DNA of 64,000 nt, taken from the NCBI GenBank assembly GCA_027475525.1, contig JAMWFC010000055.1, forward strand, positions 1-64,000, written 5' to 3'. Shown in pieces: positions 54,849-64,000 of this stretch. The position numbers were made by a program, and so were the translations under genes. The notes under the pieces were generated by a model. It saw only the letters and a program-made list of their open reading frames with translations, did no database searches and was not told the origin of the DNA. Within the stretch, counting starts at the first letter, position 1, and each line of letters begins with the position of its first letter. The stretch is from Macrolepiota albuminosa. Lineage: Eukaryota > Basidiomycota > Agaricomycetes > Agaricales > Agaricaceae.

Positions 54849-57800
54849 CTAATCATTTTCTTCTTCTTCCACTAGAGTCAGCAAATCATCATCGTCCAAT
54901 AATTCTGTTTCTTCAAGTTCTCTCAGCTTGGCGGTGTCGATATCTAGCGCTTCCAACGGCAAGTCAATCTGTTCTCTGGCAAGATATGGTAATAGGCAAA
55001 AGGCGGCAACAGGTCGATGCAGTACTGAACCATCTAATTCACAGAGCACGTAAGCGCCTCCACGGTTACGAGAGATAACTACCAAGGGTCCTAGGTAGCG
55101 CGGGCGCATTTTCTTGTTGTAAGAGGTCTTGATTTTGGAGTTGCGCATAAGCACTAGCGTGCCCCTCGGGAAGTTGTAATCTTTGATAGTAGTGCTATGC
55201 TCGGTTTTGAATCGTAGGGCTGCTTGGCAACGTGCGCTAAAGACTACCTCATGGAGTCGCTCTAAATCTTCTTTCCTTCGTTGGAGGTCAATGGCTCGTC
55301 TGGCGATAAGGTCGGTAGTTGCTAAGATACTGTTGGGTGCTGGCTGAAGATAGGTCGCTTCTATAATGTCGGCAGGGAGTAACGGATGGGTGCCAGTAGC
55401 CACGTAGTAGGGAGAACAACCCATGCGCTTACGAATGGTAACTCTTTCCGACCAAAACACTGAATACGTTGCCTCACTCCAACGAGACTCGTCGCCATCG
55501 ACCGCCTTGAAGAGCGCTTGCCGAACGTCAAAGTGTGGTCTCTCTACCAGGCCATTGGCGCGCTTGTTGTAGCCAGATACTCGAATGTGGTGAATGTTGT
55601 ATTTCTTGGCGAGGTATGTTAGCGCTTTGATGATGGGCGCACCGTTATCCGTGACGATTTCTCTTAGCGCTCCCCAATGGCAGATGACGTCTTCAAATAG
55701 CCACTTGGCAACCGCCTCGGTATTTTCTCTTTGAAGCATTCGAAATTCAGGCCAGTGGATTAGCGAGCAACGACCTTGAATAATGTACTTGTAGCGACCG
55801 GATTTGGGCATATGCATGGTATCGACGTAGATTTTGCTGAAGAGGGGAGCTGGCGTTGCAACGGTTGGCGGTATGAGCACTTGGCGTGTCTGTTGGATTT
55901 GGCAGAGGTGGCAAGTCCTAATGTACCAGGCGATGTCGGCACTAGCGTGTGGCCACCAGAAGCGTTCTAACAGAGAAGCTCAAGTAGCGTACAGACCTCT
56001 ATGTCCTAGCTTGTCATGCATGGCGCGCAAGACTCGTAAGCGACTTTCTGGCTTGATGATCAGCTTGTGAGCGCCATCTCGATTTCGTCGCCAAAGGCGG
56101 TTGTTGGTAAAGAAGAAGTGAGTGGCATATCGGATAAAGGTCGCGTATTGCTCGTCGGTAAGGCCTGGAGGTCGCTTAAGGTCTTGTATCCATTGTTCAA
56201 CTACTAGCAAGCGACTGTCTTCCGCCATTGCCTTGGCGGATCGGGGAACGGCATCGTAGGTAAGGTTTCTACTGTCTTCTCTTAGCGGATGGGGTTCTTG
56301 TACAACTTTGACTGGAGGTGAGTTTTGCCCAAGGATGCTTGCCATGTAGAATGTGAGGGGTGCGGTAAAGATTTTGGGGCGGTAAGGGACAATGGGATGT
56401 AGAAGAATGCTGGCAGGCTGTTGCCGTCGTAGTAGGGGGATTGGCTGTTGTATAAGGTGCACGAAACCATGTAGTCGGTCGATCCAGTCCTCGAAATCGC
56501 TATCAGCCTGTGGATCCACTGCCGGGTCGCCAGGCTGCCGTGGTCGCCTAGAGAGTCCATCTGGTCCGTGGAAAGAGCTCTTGACGTGTACCAACTCAAA
56601 GTGAAACATGAGGATAGCGACTACCCATTGGTTCATGCTAGCGGAAGGCTGGATGTCGGGATTCTGCAGCATGCCCTTGATGTACCTAGCGTCGACTTCA
56701 ACGATAAGGTTTTGTACGCCAATCAAATACATCTTTAGCGACCGGAAGGCTTTGAAGAGTCCATAGAGCTCTAGCTTAGGCTGACTGTAGCGAGACTCTT
56801 GGTCGTTTAGCGTGATGGATCCAAAGCGATTGTAGCGTCGCTGTTTCCGATTGTCGCTAAGGCACTGGCACAAGAAGTAACCAACAGCAATGTACGAGGT
56901 ATCCACTGCCAAGATAACAGGGTCGGCAGAGGTATAATCAATGGGGACTAGGGGCTTGGCGTCTTGTAGGGCTTTTACTAAGTCGCATTGTGCATTGACC
57001 TGGTCTGGCCCAAATTCGAAGGGCTCGTTAGCACGGGTAAGTCGGTTAAGGGCGTGTGCGCGATGGGCAAAATTCTTGACGAATATCCTGAGAACGCCAA
57101 CGGTACTGAGAAAGGCGTGAACTTCAGATAAGTCGCGGCAAGGACCCCATCGCTCTAGGAGTGCTAAGCGAGACTTGTCGGGAATGTGACCGTCGGGAGT
57201 GCAGATGTGACCAAGTATTTTGAACCTTGGCACGCACAGGAGGAGTTTGTGGCCGCTAAAGGTTCCACCGCTATACTTCATACGTTGGAGAACTCGATTG
57301 AGAAGCAAGAAAAACTCCCATAGCGCTAAGCAAATGTTGGGGTTCTCGGGATGGGTCGTCGGTAAACCGTTTACGAGTCGCCAGTCTTTGGGGCCTTTGA
57401 CGCCAATGTCATCAATGAAGCTAAGGACATGGTGCGGTATCTCGGGTTGGAGGATGAAAGTGATGTCGTCATGGAATATGGGGACTGAGTTTGTCCATCC
57501 CATCAGTAAGGTGACTAGGCGCAAGGCGCCAAACGGAGTTTGAAAAGTGGTGAGGTCACGGGAAGAAGGGTGTATCAGACGTTCGTCGTAGCCAACGTAG
57601 AGGTCAAGGGTGGCGCCACAAATGCGCCCGGCAAAGGACTCGGCAAAGTGGTCAGGGAAAGGCGGTACGCCAGAGTGTCGTATTGTAACTCTATTTAGCG
57701 GCTCGAGACTGTGAACTATGCGTAGATTGCCGTTCTTTTTGAGGACGCAGAACCAGCGGGAGCGGTAAGAACTATTGGAGGGTTCGTAGACGCCAGCCTT

Positions 57801-58613
57801 AATCTTGGTCCTAATGATTTGGCAGACCTCAGCTTCGATCCCAGGCGGTAACGGTCGGTTGTGCTCAGTCCACGGCACGTGAGGGATGGTCGGGATTACG
57901 ACAGGCAGGAAGAAGTCTGTGCGGAGGCTGCCGCATTCTGAGTCCTCCCAAGCAAAGGCTTTGTCTTGCTTAGCGACAAGATCGGTAAGGACGTTTAACT
58001 CATCTTTGGTCAAAAATCCTGTGTCGTGCTCCTTGGCGAACTGCTGCTGGCGTTCTGCGGTAAAACGTCCTGTGGGCTGAAAGGGTGGCGGATTCGGTGA
58101 TAAGGTTGGCATGTCGGCAAGAGGGTCGCCAATGATCTGGCGCTCGATTCTAAACGTCTCAGGAGAGTGCGTAGTGACGGGTTTTGTTTTAAGCGCAACT
58201 GGCTTATATTTCTTTTTAACCTGTACCCCTTTCCTTTTGGGAGCGTTAGCTTGGTTATATACAGAAGTGGAAAGGGGAACTGTAGCCTGAGGGGCGGCAA
58301 GTCCAAGAACGGCATGGGAGCGTTAGCTTGGTTATATACAGAAGTGGAAAGGGGAACTGTAGCCTGAGGGGCGGCAAGTCCAAGAACGGCAAGAGACGAT
58401 GCTCCAGGAAGGGTAGTGAGATACGTATCGGTAGACGCTATATTTTGAAAGGATCCAGAAGCGGTAAGGTACAAGTAAGCTAGAGCAGAGTCGGTAATGT
58501 TTTGATTTTTCTGGGAAGCTCTGCGTCGGTAGTGGGTAAAGTAGTTAAACATCTTGGTCAAGAAAAGCAGTAGACATAACAGTTACAAGACCAGTTGAAT
58601 GGTCATATTCCAG
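54849..58613 (-). pseudogene. pol: Element 3 pol: RT, RNase H, integrase
   Basis: The main open part is 58112-55980 (710 codons): LNRVTIRHSGVPPFPDHFAE, DLYVGYDERLIHP, TFQTPFGALRLVTL, active site FIDD in LSFIDDIGVKG (near 57410), RNase H PVILAVDTSYIAVGYF, and integrase HHCC start HDKLGHRGLYAT. A TGA (55980-55982) replaces the CGA arginine of Element 2. The frame then continues 55979-54849 with the D,D,E core (IYVDTMHM, IVTDNGAP, ANGLVERPHFD) and the acidic C-terminus ELLDDDDLLTLVEEEEND. The N-terminal pol segment (about 58480-58610) has small indels relative to Element 2, and the 77-bp duplication at 58238 adds an artificial shift. Similarity to Element 2 pol is very high. Confidence 0.85.
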
Positions 58614-58645
58614 CGTTAGCGCTACATCTCCGTGATCGTCGCCAA

Positions 58646-60958
58646 TCACCTCCTCAATGGTCTGTGAAAACACCGGTGGGGAGGCTCGTTGGCGTGTTGG
58701 TCGGTAAACTCTGGGGGCTTAGCGCGGGCGCCTTTTCGTTGTCCCCTAGGGAACGTTGGCACCGTTCGTCGGATTCCGGAATTGGGGTCACTAATAGTTA
58801 AAGTTGTCTCGTCGTCGGTAACTGTCTTGACGACTGATCGCGCCAAGACGTCGAAGGGTCTGCCAAGTAGCAGGTCGTATGCTGGTGAACGTAAGATGTG
58901 TATTTGAAGATAAAACGTGATGTCGCCAAGGGTGCACGGCACATTCTTGGCGAGGCCTAGGGATCTGTCCACCGTACCGTTAGCGCTCTGCATATTTAGT
59001 ATAACGGTAGGGTCATAAATTAGGCCTAAATCGTTAGCGACTTCAGCTGCCATAGAAATAATCTGAGACCCGCTATCAACAATTGCCTCTACCTCGTGCT
59101 TATTGTCTATGGTTAGCGCGACAGAGTGAATAGCATGTGATTCTTGAGCAACGGTAAGGATGGCGGGGTCTTCTCCATGGTCTACTGACCTAAGGTAGGT
59201 CTCCACAGGGTCCACAGAGGTGGCGTTAGCGATGGTGTCGGCAGGAGAGTCTTCAGTGTCTAAAGAGTCGACGGTAATGGAAAAACCAGGGAGCGCGTCA
59301 TCGAGATCCTCGACCTCGGCAACGGTTGTCGCCAAGGGACATCGAGGAGTGACTGCCGTCTTGACTTGGTTGCGGACGTCGGGAGCAATACTACAAAGTT
59401 CTTCAACTGACAGGGTAACGGCGGTTTTCATGATGCGGCTAAAGACGTGATTTGATTTTTCTGTATCAAAAATTGGTGCGGTAGGTCGGTAGCCACCCTC
59501 AGGACGTTTCTCGGGAGCGGCAAAGTTTCGTTGTGCTGGTGCGTGATAACGGTCGGGAATCCCTGAGTAGGGATGGAGAGGCGGCAAGGGCGGTTCAGGA
59601 GCGGTAGCGGACGACGATGGTTCTGGAGCAGTAGCAGGGGTAGTGGCAGGCGGTGCGGCAGGAGCAGGTGTTGGTAACTTGCTAGCGGGAGGCATTGGCT
59701 TGTATCCTTTAAGAGGTTGTTTAGGCTGCTTAACTTCAACCCCATCAAAGACCTGGTTCTTAAGCGAATCCAACTTCTGTTGGAGCTTGGCGATACGTTC
59801 TTCTTGCGAGAATGTGGGATGGTCGCCAACGCTGTCGAAGTGTAAGACCTCGTGAACCATTTGCTGTTGGGTCGCCTGTTCAGGGTCGGGGTTGGCGTTG
59901 CCAGAAAGCGTGCTGGTAACAATTTGTCCTGGGTTGCACCTATGCCATTCATCAACTCGTTCCTGGAAAGACTTCTTGTCTGGGTAGTTGGGAATGATGG
60001 CGCCAGTAGTGAGAACTATCTTGCCGTCGATAGCCCGTCGAATTCTTCCTTGCCGAATATAGTTTTCTAAAGTTACGCAGCGTCCTCTAGTCATAGTATG
60101 GCCAATTTCCCCACAGAAGTGGCAAGGGCCAGGTGCGGGTACGTTAGCGGGTCGGTTAGCCGTGAGGTTGGTAGTAATCATGGTTTCAATACAAGTCATA
60201 GCGGAAGCGACGACGGCGGTAATGGCAGCATTGAGTTCCTCTTTCTTAACGAAGTCGGTAGTAGGAGGCGGGATGGGAATAATACCGTTAGTTCACTCAG
60301 GGGGTGGGCTCGTCCTAGCGCGTGGTATACCAATGCCAGTGTCGGTCCCCTTGAGAACCCATTTACTAGCTTCAAAGACGTCGGCAACGTTATAGGGCTC
60401 GTCAGGGTGATGAGCCTGATGAACTATCTCTAGGCGACGAGCAATACGAGTCCAAAGCGAAGTTGGGATGCCTTGTTGGAACAGGCGACGTTCCTCGTTA
60501 ATATAGAGCTTGCCGTTCTGCAGAAGCCACCTAGCGATTTTCTGGAACTCGCGGTAATATGTAGAAAACGCACCAAGCGAAGATGTGCCGTTGTCAAAAG
60601 ATTCCTGTACTAATTTCTGCAACTCGTTTACCGTGTATTGGGTAGCCTCCTCTGCGCCAGGGTACAGCTGGATTACTGCCGTCTTCCAGTCCTCATATGA
60701 AGCGCCTTGGGCTGGAACTGGCGGGGCGGCAGGAACAAAGGCGGCAAACTCGGTCAAACCTGTCCACGTCTCTGCCGTGTCATACGATACGTATCTTGCC
60801 GCGTACTCCTTCATCTGCGTGTGGTCGGTAATGTTACAATCTCTGAATAAATACTCTAATTCCTTGAAATACTGGGAGAGCTCCCGTGGCTTGGACTCGT
60901 CCCATTTCGGTGCCAAGAAGTGGTTGCGTGGCGGCATGCGCTGGACTTGTTGTTCCAT
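58646..60958 (-). pseudogene. gag: Element 3 gag-protease, one nonsense codon
   Basis: The first in-frame ATG is 60958 (MEQQVQRMPPRNHFLAPKW). Capsid-like region: YFKELEYLFRDCNITDHTQM, SYDTAETWTGLTEF, FSTYYREFQKIARWLLQNGK. A TGA at 60293-60295 (PPE*TNG) replaces CGA in Element 2. Past it, a clean frame holds the zinc knuckle CHFCGEIGHTMTRGRC (about 60080-60130), a proline/alanine-rich linker (PAPAAPPATTPATAPEP), and the protease (VEAIVDSGSQIISM near 59070, LLLGRPFDVLARSV near 58850). It ends HRCFHRPLRR at 58646. No 77-bp duplication falls in this part, so it is the best reference for reading the fragmented Element 2 gag. Confidence 0.85.
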
Positions 60959-61320
60959 AGCAACTGTGTTGGCGAGTTCGGTTAGCGGTGGTGGGGTAGG
61001 AGTTCTAGAGGTTGGCGACGGGGTGAGCGAAATGACGAGTTGTGAAAGCGGTGTTAGAGGAGTGCTGGGGGTAACTGGTTGCGGTACGGCAAGCGGCGAC
61101 ACTAAGAGGTCGTCAGCGCTAAAGTCAAGAGAACGTGGGAAGAGATCAGGAAATGCGTCTACAGTGGCGTTCTGTAGTTCCTGTGCTAGAGAGAGACCCA
61201 GTAAGGCACCAGGTGGTTGTGGGGTTGATGGGTGGGAAGGAGCAATGCCTTCTGCCGACTGCTCTAGCAGGCGGCGCCTACGCTGGAGACGGGTTTCTGG
61301 CGGAATTCTGCCCTAGAGAT

Positions 61321-61338
61321 CCCTCGCGGTGGGCTCCA
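61321..61338 (-). other. Element 3 primer-binding site
   Basis: Same 18-mer as Element 2 (TGGAGCCCACCGCGAGGG on the minus strand), three bases inside the 5' LTR. Confidence 0.7.
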
Positions 61339-61341
61339 ATT

Positions 61342-62357
61342 TGATGATGCCCAAAGTTTGGTCAGTAACAAATGTAGCAATTGTGTTACCGTACCAAGAG
61401 TGTGCGTTGGGCGCGCTATAAGTGATTTGAGGAGTCCCGGGCAGGTCCCAGAGAACGCGCCTGTGAAAAAGGAGAAAAGTCGGTAACGGAGTCGGCAAGT
61501 GTAAAGCGCTAAGGTAAAGCGCCTAGGAAAGAGCGGTAAGCGAACACGGCAAAGGTAAGCGGCAAGAGCACGATAAGCTTAGCGAAGTCTAAGCGTCGCC
61601 TAGGAAAGAGCGGTAAGCGAACACGGCAAAGGTAAGCGGCAAGAGCACGATAAGCTTAGCGAAGTCTAAGCGTCAATAATGCCTGCCGTAGTTGCAAGGC
61701 GCGAGTATGTCGAGTATTGGCGAACGTCTGCAACTGCCGATAAGTTTGACGTTGCCGACCATAGCATAAATGAGCTCTTGAGCGTAAGGGAGACTGAAGA
61801 AAGGGGAGTAGTGAACTCTGGTCTATTGTTCTGTTGTGTATGTACAAATCGGTAAGTACTTTTATACTACAATGAGTTCGCCGTCGCCAGTGGCTAATGA
61901 CGCCAGAGTGCGGTAAACTGGAAAATTTCATAGGGGTAGCTCCAACGGTTTCAGATCCCTACCGTCCATTCAAGAGCCTTAGCGATGCCAGGCGACAGAT
62001 CGTGAAGCTAAACCATCACTCCATCACCCTTCTGTCCGTCAGAGCACCTAAGCAATGTCAGGCGCCAAATCGAGACGCTAAGCGGTGTCAGACGCCAAGG
62101 TCAAACGCCAAGCTGTCCGTCAGTTCTTGATAGATCATCAGGCTTCTCGCTAAGCGCTGTCGTCAGTGACTGATGCCATCTGTCAGTTGTCATTCTTGCT
62201 GCCGTCGGCGCTATCACTGATCGGATCTGCTTCTTGCCGTACCCGGCCGTCAAATATTGCCAAAATTGGATAATTAGCGCGCGCTAAGGTATTTTGAGTT
62301 GGTGCCGTGTTGCCGTCGCCTGCCGTTGATGCGCTGATCCTGTATGGGGTCCTATCA
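61342..62357 (-). repeat. Element 3 5' LTR
   Basis: Starts TGATGATGCCC and ends CCTATCA. It is 1,016 bp as given, or 939 bp without the exact 77-bp duplication at 61520-61673. Followed by ACGC and by the resumed X3. Confidence 0.9.
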
Positions 62358-63724
62358 ACGCCATTGGTTGCTGTTGCCCTATGTGTGCCGGTCGCCATTG
62401 ACAGGTCACCGTTACCTACAATCACAAGGAGAGGTGCTAATTGGTAGCACCACGAATGGACTTATTTTAAAAATATAGTAGCGCATAGTATAAAAGATAG
62501 CTACTTTGGATGTATATAACAACGAATCGTAACCGCTTGAGCACCCAGTTACACTTAGCGTTCAAATTGCGCTAGCTTTCTCTGACTTTGCCACCAAGTC
62601 AGGTGCTAGCCTCGTTTATCTTGTCTTCATCATTTACAGTGCCACCTATGGCACAATATGCTGCGCTACTCGCCTTTTCTTCTATATCTTTGTGTAAACT
62701 ACGACACTTACCATCTGCCAGGTAGCACCTGAGGTGCTATCATCTAGCGCATTGTTCTATCACCTCTGCTTGAGCACACTGGGACTCTGTCGGGACTCCT
62801 CATAACTACGCATGCCAAGCGCTGGAGACAGTGTTGTACTGCATATACATCCAGCGCACCCAACTACAGTTGGCATCATCAATGCAGTACAACGCCATCT
62901 CCAGCGCCTGGCATACATAGTTGTGAGGAGTCTTGACAGGGTCTCAGTGTGCTCGAGCAGAGGTGATAGAACAATGTGCTAGATGATAGCACCTTGGATG
63001 CTACCTAGCAGACGATAAGTGTCGTAGTTTAAGCAAAGATATAGAAGAAAAGATGAAGTAGCTATCTTATATACTATGCGCTACTGTGTTTTCCAAGATA
63101 AGTCCATCTGCAGCACTACCTCCTAGTGCCTCTTCTCATGGTTTCCTCTAATGGTGACCTGTCAACAGCAACCTTTTGCACATGAATGACGGCGACCAAT
63201 GGCAACTCTAAATTGACTTAGAATTATATGGGTCTGCTCACTTTTACTATAACTCCAATTGGCCAGGCTGTTCTGGGATATGGTCAGAAAATCCTTGACA
63301 GACGCCATGAGCCCTAATGTCAGCGCTACTCATTGTACCAGTTCCTGACTGGTCCAGATGTCAGGTTTAAGTATATCCTGTGCCACTGTCATTGATTCTT
63401 TTAGACTTCTGATTGAAGTGCCTCGTCAAATGGCAGTGCCTACTGCTGACCCCTTCTGGAAGTGATTGGGGTTTGGTTAAAGTCCCCCTCCTGCCGTTGT
63501 GTTGGTGCTATACATTCTGAGCCTCCTTGGTCCTTGAAATAAGTGAATGGAGTGTGCTGAAGAAATGGTAACTGGTGATTAGGGTAAATGGATAAGTCCT
63601 GTAGTAGAGTGACAGAGCTAGGGCTGCTCTATATCCCAAACTGGTCGCTAGAGTCTCCAGTACGTCAAGTGTTGGTTGGCCTATAATGTCCCTTGATGTG
63701 TTCAGTCCAAGTAGAAGCCTATCA

Positions 63725-64000
63725 CTGCAAACTACATATGATTGTAGTTATTTTTACAGCTGAAGCTTACATAAGCTTCAGCTCTTATTTTCATACAAAG
63801 TAGTACTGGACAATCCAATGTGGATTCTGTTTCTATCATGTGAATTGAGCTTATTCACCTTGTAAATACTTACAATATGCTGTGTCAATAGTGAGCCTTG
63901 AAGCCTTGGGCAAAATATGGATACTATCCATTGTCTCAATGTCAAATCATACATTCCACAGTCAACTAAAGTCCTCAAAATTTATCTATAATGCCATTAG
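63725..64000 (+). other. Resumed LTR of decayed Element 4 and flank
   Basis: After the second CTGC the sequence reads ACAGCTGAAGCTTACATAAGCTTCAGCT, CTTATTTTCATAC, GTAGTACTGGACAATCC, TGTGGATTCTGT. This parallels the Element 1 LTR order CAGCTGCTTACAAAGCAGCT, TTATTTTTGTGTTGATAC, ATAGTCAATAGACCGGACTGG, CTGATTCTGT. It is therefore probably the rest of the LTR that starts near 49168 and was split by X4. No gene is seen to the end of the window. Confidence 0.5.

Larger units (their letters stand above)
877..61673. repeat. Thirty-one direct duplications with an offset of exactly 77 bp
   Basis: Left-copy starts (right copy 77 bp later): 877, 1167, 11679, 12320, 12786, 13349, 15012, 17592, 19644, 31884, 33034, 33910, 34081, 34260, 34951, 35648, 36272, 36577, 36852, 37078, 37178, 37307, 37616, 38215, 38646, 39986, 43449, 43911, 53250, 58238, 61520. 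They are unrelated in sequence, fall in coding and non-coding DNA alike, and shift reading frames by two. Nearly all pairs are identical; 34081 has one extra G in the left copy and 36272 has one substitution. A constant length of 77 with varying sequence points to uncollapsed contig overlaps of a k=77 assembly, not biology. Confidence 0.9.
50844..62357 (-). mobile_element. Element 3: Ty3/gypsy retrotransposon, sister of Element 2
   Basis: LTRs at 50844-51782 and 61342-62357 are each 939 bp once the 77-bp duplication at 61520 is discounted, and differ by only a few bases. TSD ACGC lies at 50840-50843 and 62358-62361. Purine tract 51783-51795 and primer-binding site 61321-61338 give minus orientation. 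Gene order equals Element 2: gag-protease, pol, and an antisense spliced gene next to the 3' LTR. It has four clear CGA-to-TGA nonsense codons (60293, 55980, 52114, 54215) plus indels near 58500-58600, so this copy is non-functional and older than Element 2. Confidence 0.9.
49223..62881 (+). mobile_element. Solo LTR X3, split by X2 and Element 3
   Basis: Starts TGATAGGCTTCTACTCAG at 49223 and ends GGCATCATCA at 62881. Flanks are ACGC (49219-49222) and ATGC (62882-62885), a 4-bp duplication with one change. Its pieces are 49223-49640, about 50716-50843 and 62362-62881, each aligning with X1 in order. It was inserted into X4 and later hit by X2 and by Element 3. Confidence 0.75.
49182..63724 (-). 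mobile_element. Solo LTR X4, split by X3
   Basis: The outermost shell of the right-hand nest. Left piece 49182-49222 (TGATGATGCCAACTG...), right piece 62882-63724 (ending GAAGCCTATCA). A perfect 4-bp duplication, CTGC, lies at 49178-49181 and 63725-63728. The two pieces join into one X LTR of about 0.88 kb on the minus strand. Confidence 0.75.

Overview
This window looks like a transposon graveyard from a filamentous fungus, most likely a basidiomycete of the Agaricomycetes. That assignment is inference. It rests on spliced genes with very short (about 47-60 bp) GT-AG introns, a Helitron with a fused Rep-Pif1 protein, Ty3/gypsy elements (one with a chromodomain), a pogo/CENP-B transposase remnant and several tRNA-like short repeats. 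I found no convincing host gene, rRNA, genuine tRNA gene or CRISPR array.

Layout. 1-2.6 kb: a solo LTR (451-1589, TSD CCGC) and a second LTR-like block. 2.6-8.6 kb: AT-rich, almost CpG-free decayed DNA with a pogo transposase pseudogene. 8.6-12.2 kb: a repeat with a tRNA-like head, a solo LTR (X1), an unidentified broken gene and an array of SINE-like units. 12.2-44.5 kb: an autonomous Helitron (H1, 12166-43796) followed head-to-tail by a small non-autonomous Helitron (H2, 43797-44524). H1 is split near its 3' end by gypsy Element 1 (19809-43603, TSD CTGAG). Element 1 is split in the last codons of pol by gypsy Element 2 (27331-39772, minus strand, TSD CCGT). 44.5-49.2 kb: SINE-like units, a long inverted repeat of about 860 bp, a second copy of the tRNA-headed repeat, and a decayed relative of Element 1 that keeps only its third ORF and 3' end. 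49.2-63.7 kb: solo LTR X4 holds solo LTR X3, which holds solo LTR X2 and a complete gypsy Element 3 (50844-62357, minus strand, sister of Element 2). Target-site duplications support each layer.

How the genes work. H1 encodes a Rep (HUH) nuclease fused to a Pif1-type helicase for rolling-circle transposition; it carries two CGA-to-TGA nonsense codons. Element 1 encodes gag-protease, a chromodomain pol and an extra, unrecognised downstream ORF3. Elements 2 and 3 encode gag-protease and pol on the minus strand. Between pol and the 3' LTR they also carry a six-exon gene on the opposite strand with a paired-cysteine motif.

Three sequence-wide signals are not explained by gene content. (1) Element 1 coding DNA is packed with short perfect hairpins. 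(2) Elements 2 and 3 are packed with the hexamer CG(G/C)(C/T)AA on both strands. (3) At least 31 direct duplications share an offset of exactly 77 bp. These look like uncollapsed k=77 overlaps from a de Bruijn assembly and break many reading frames artificially. Frames interrupted only by such a duplication should be regarded as intact.
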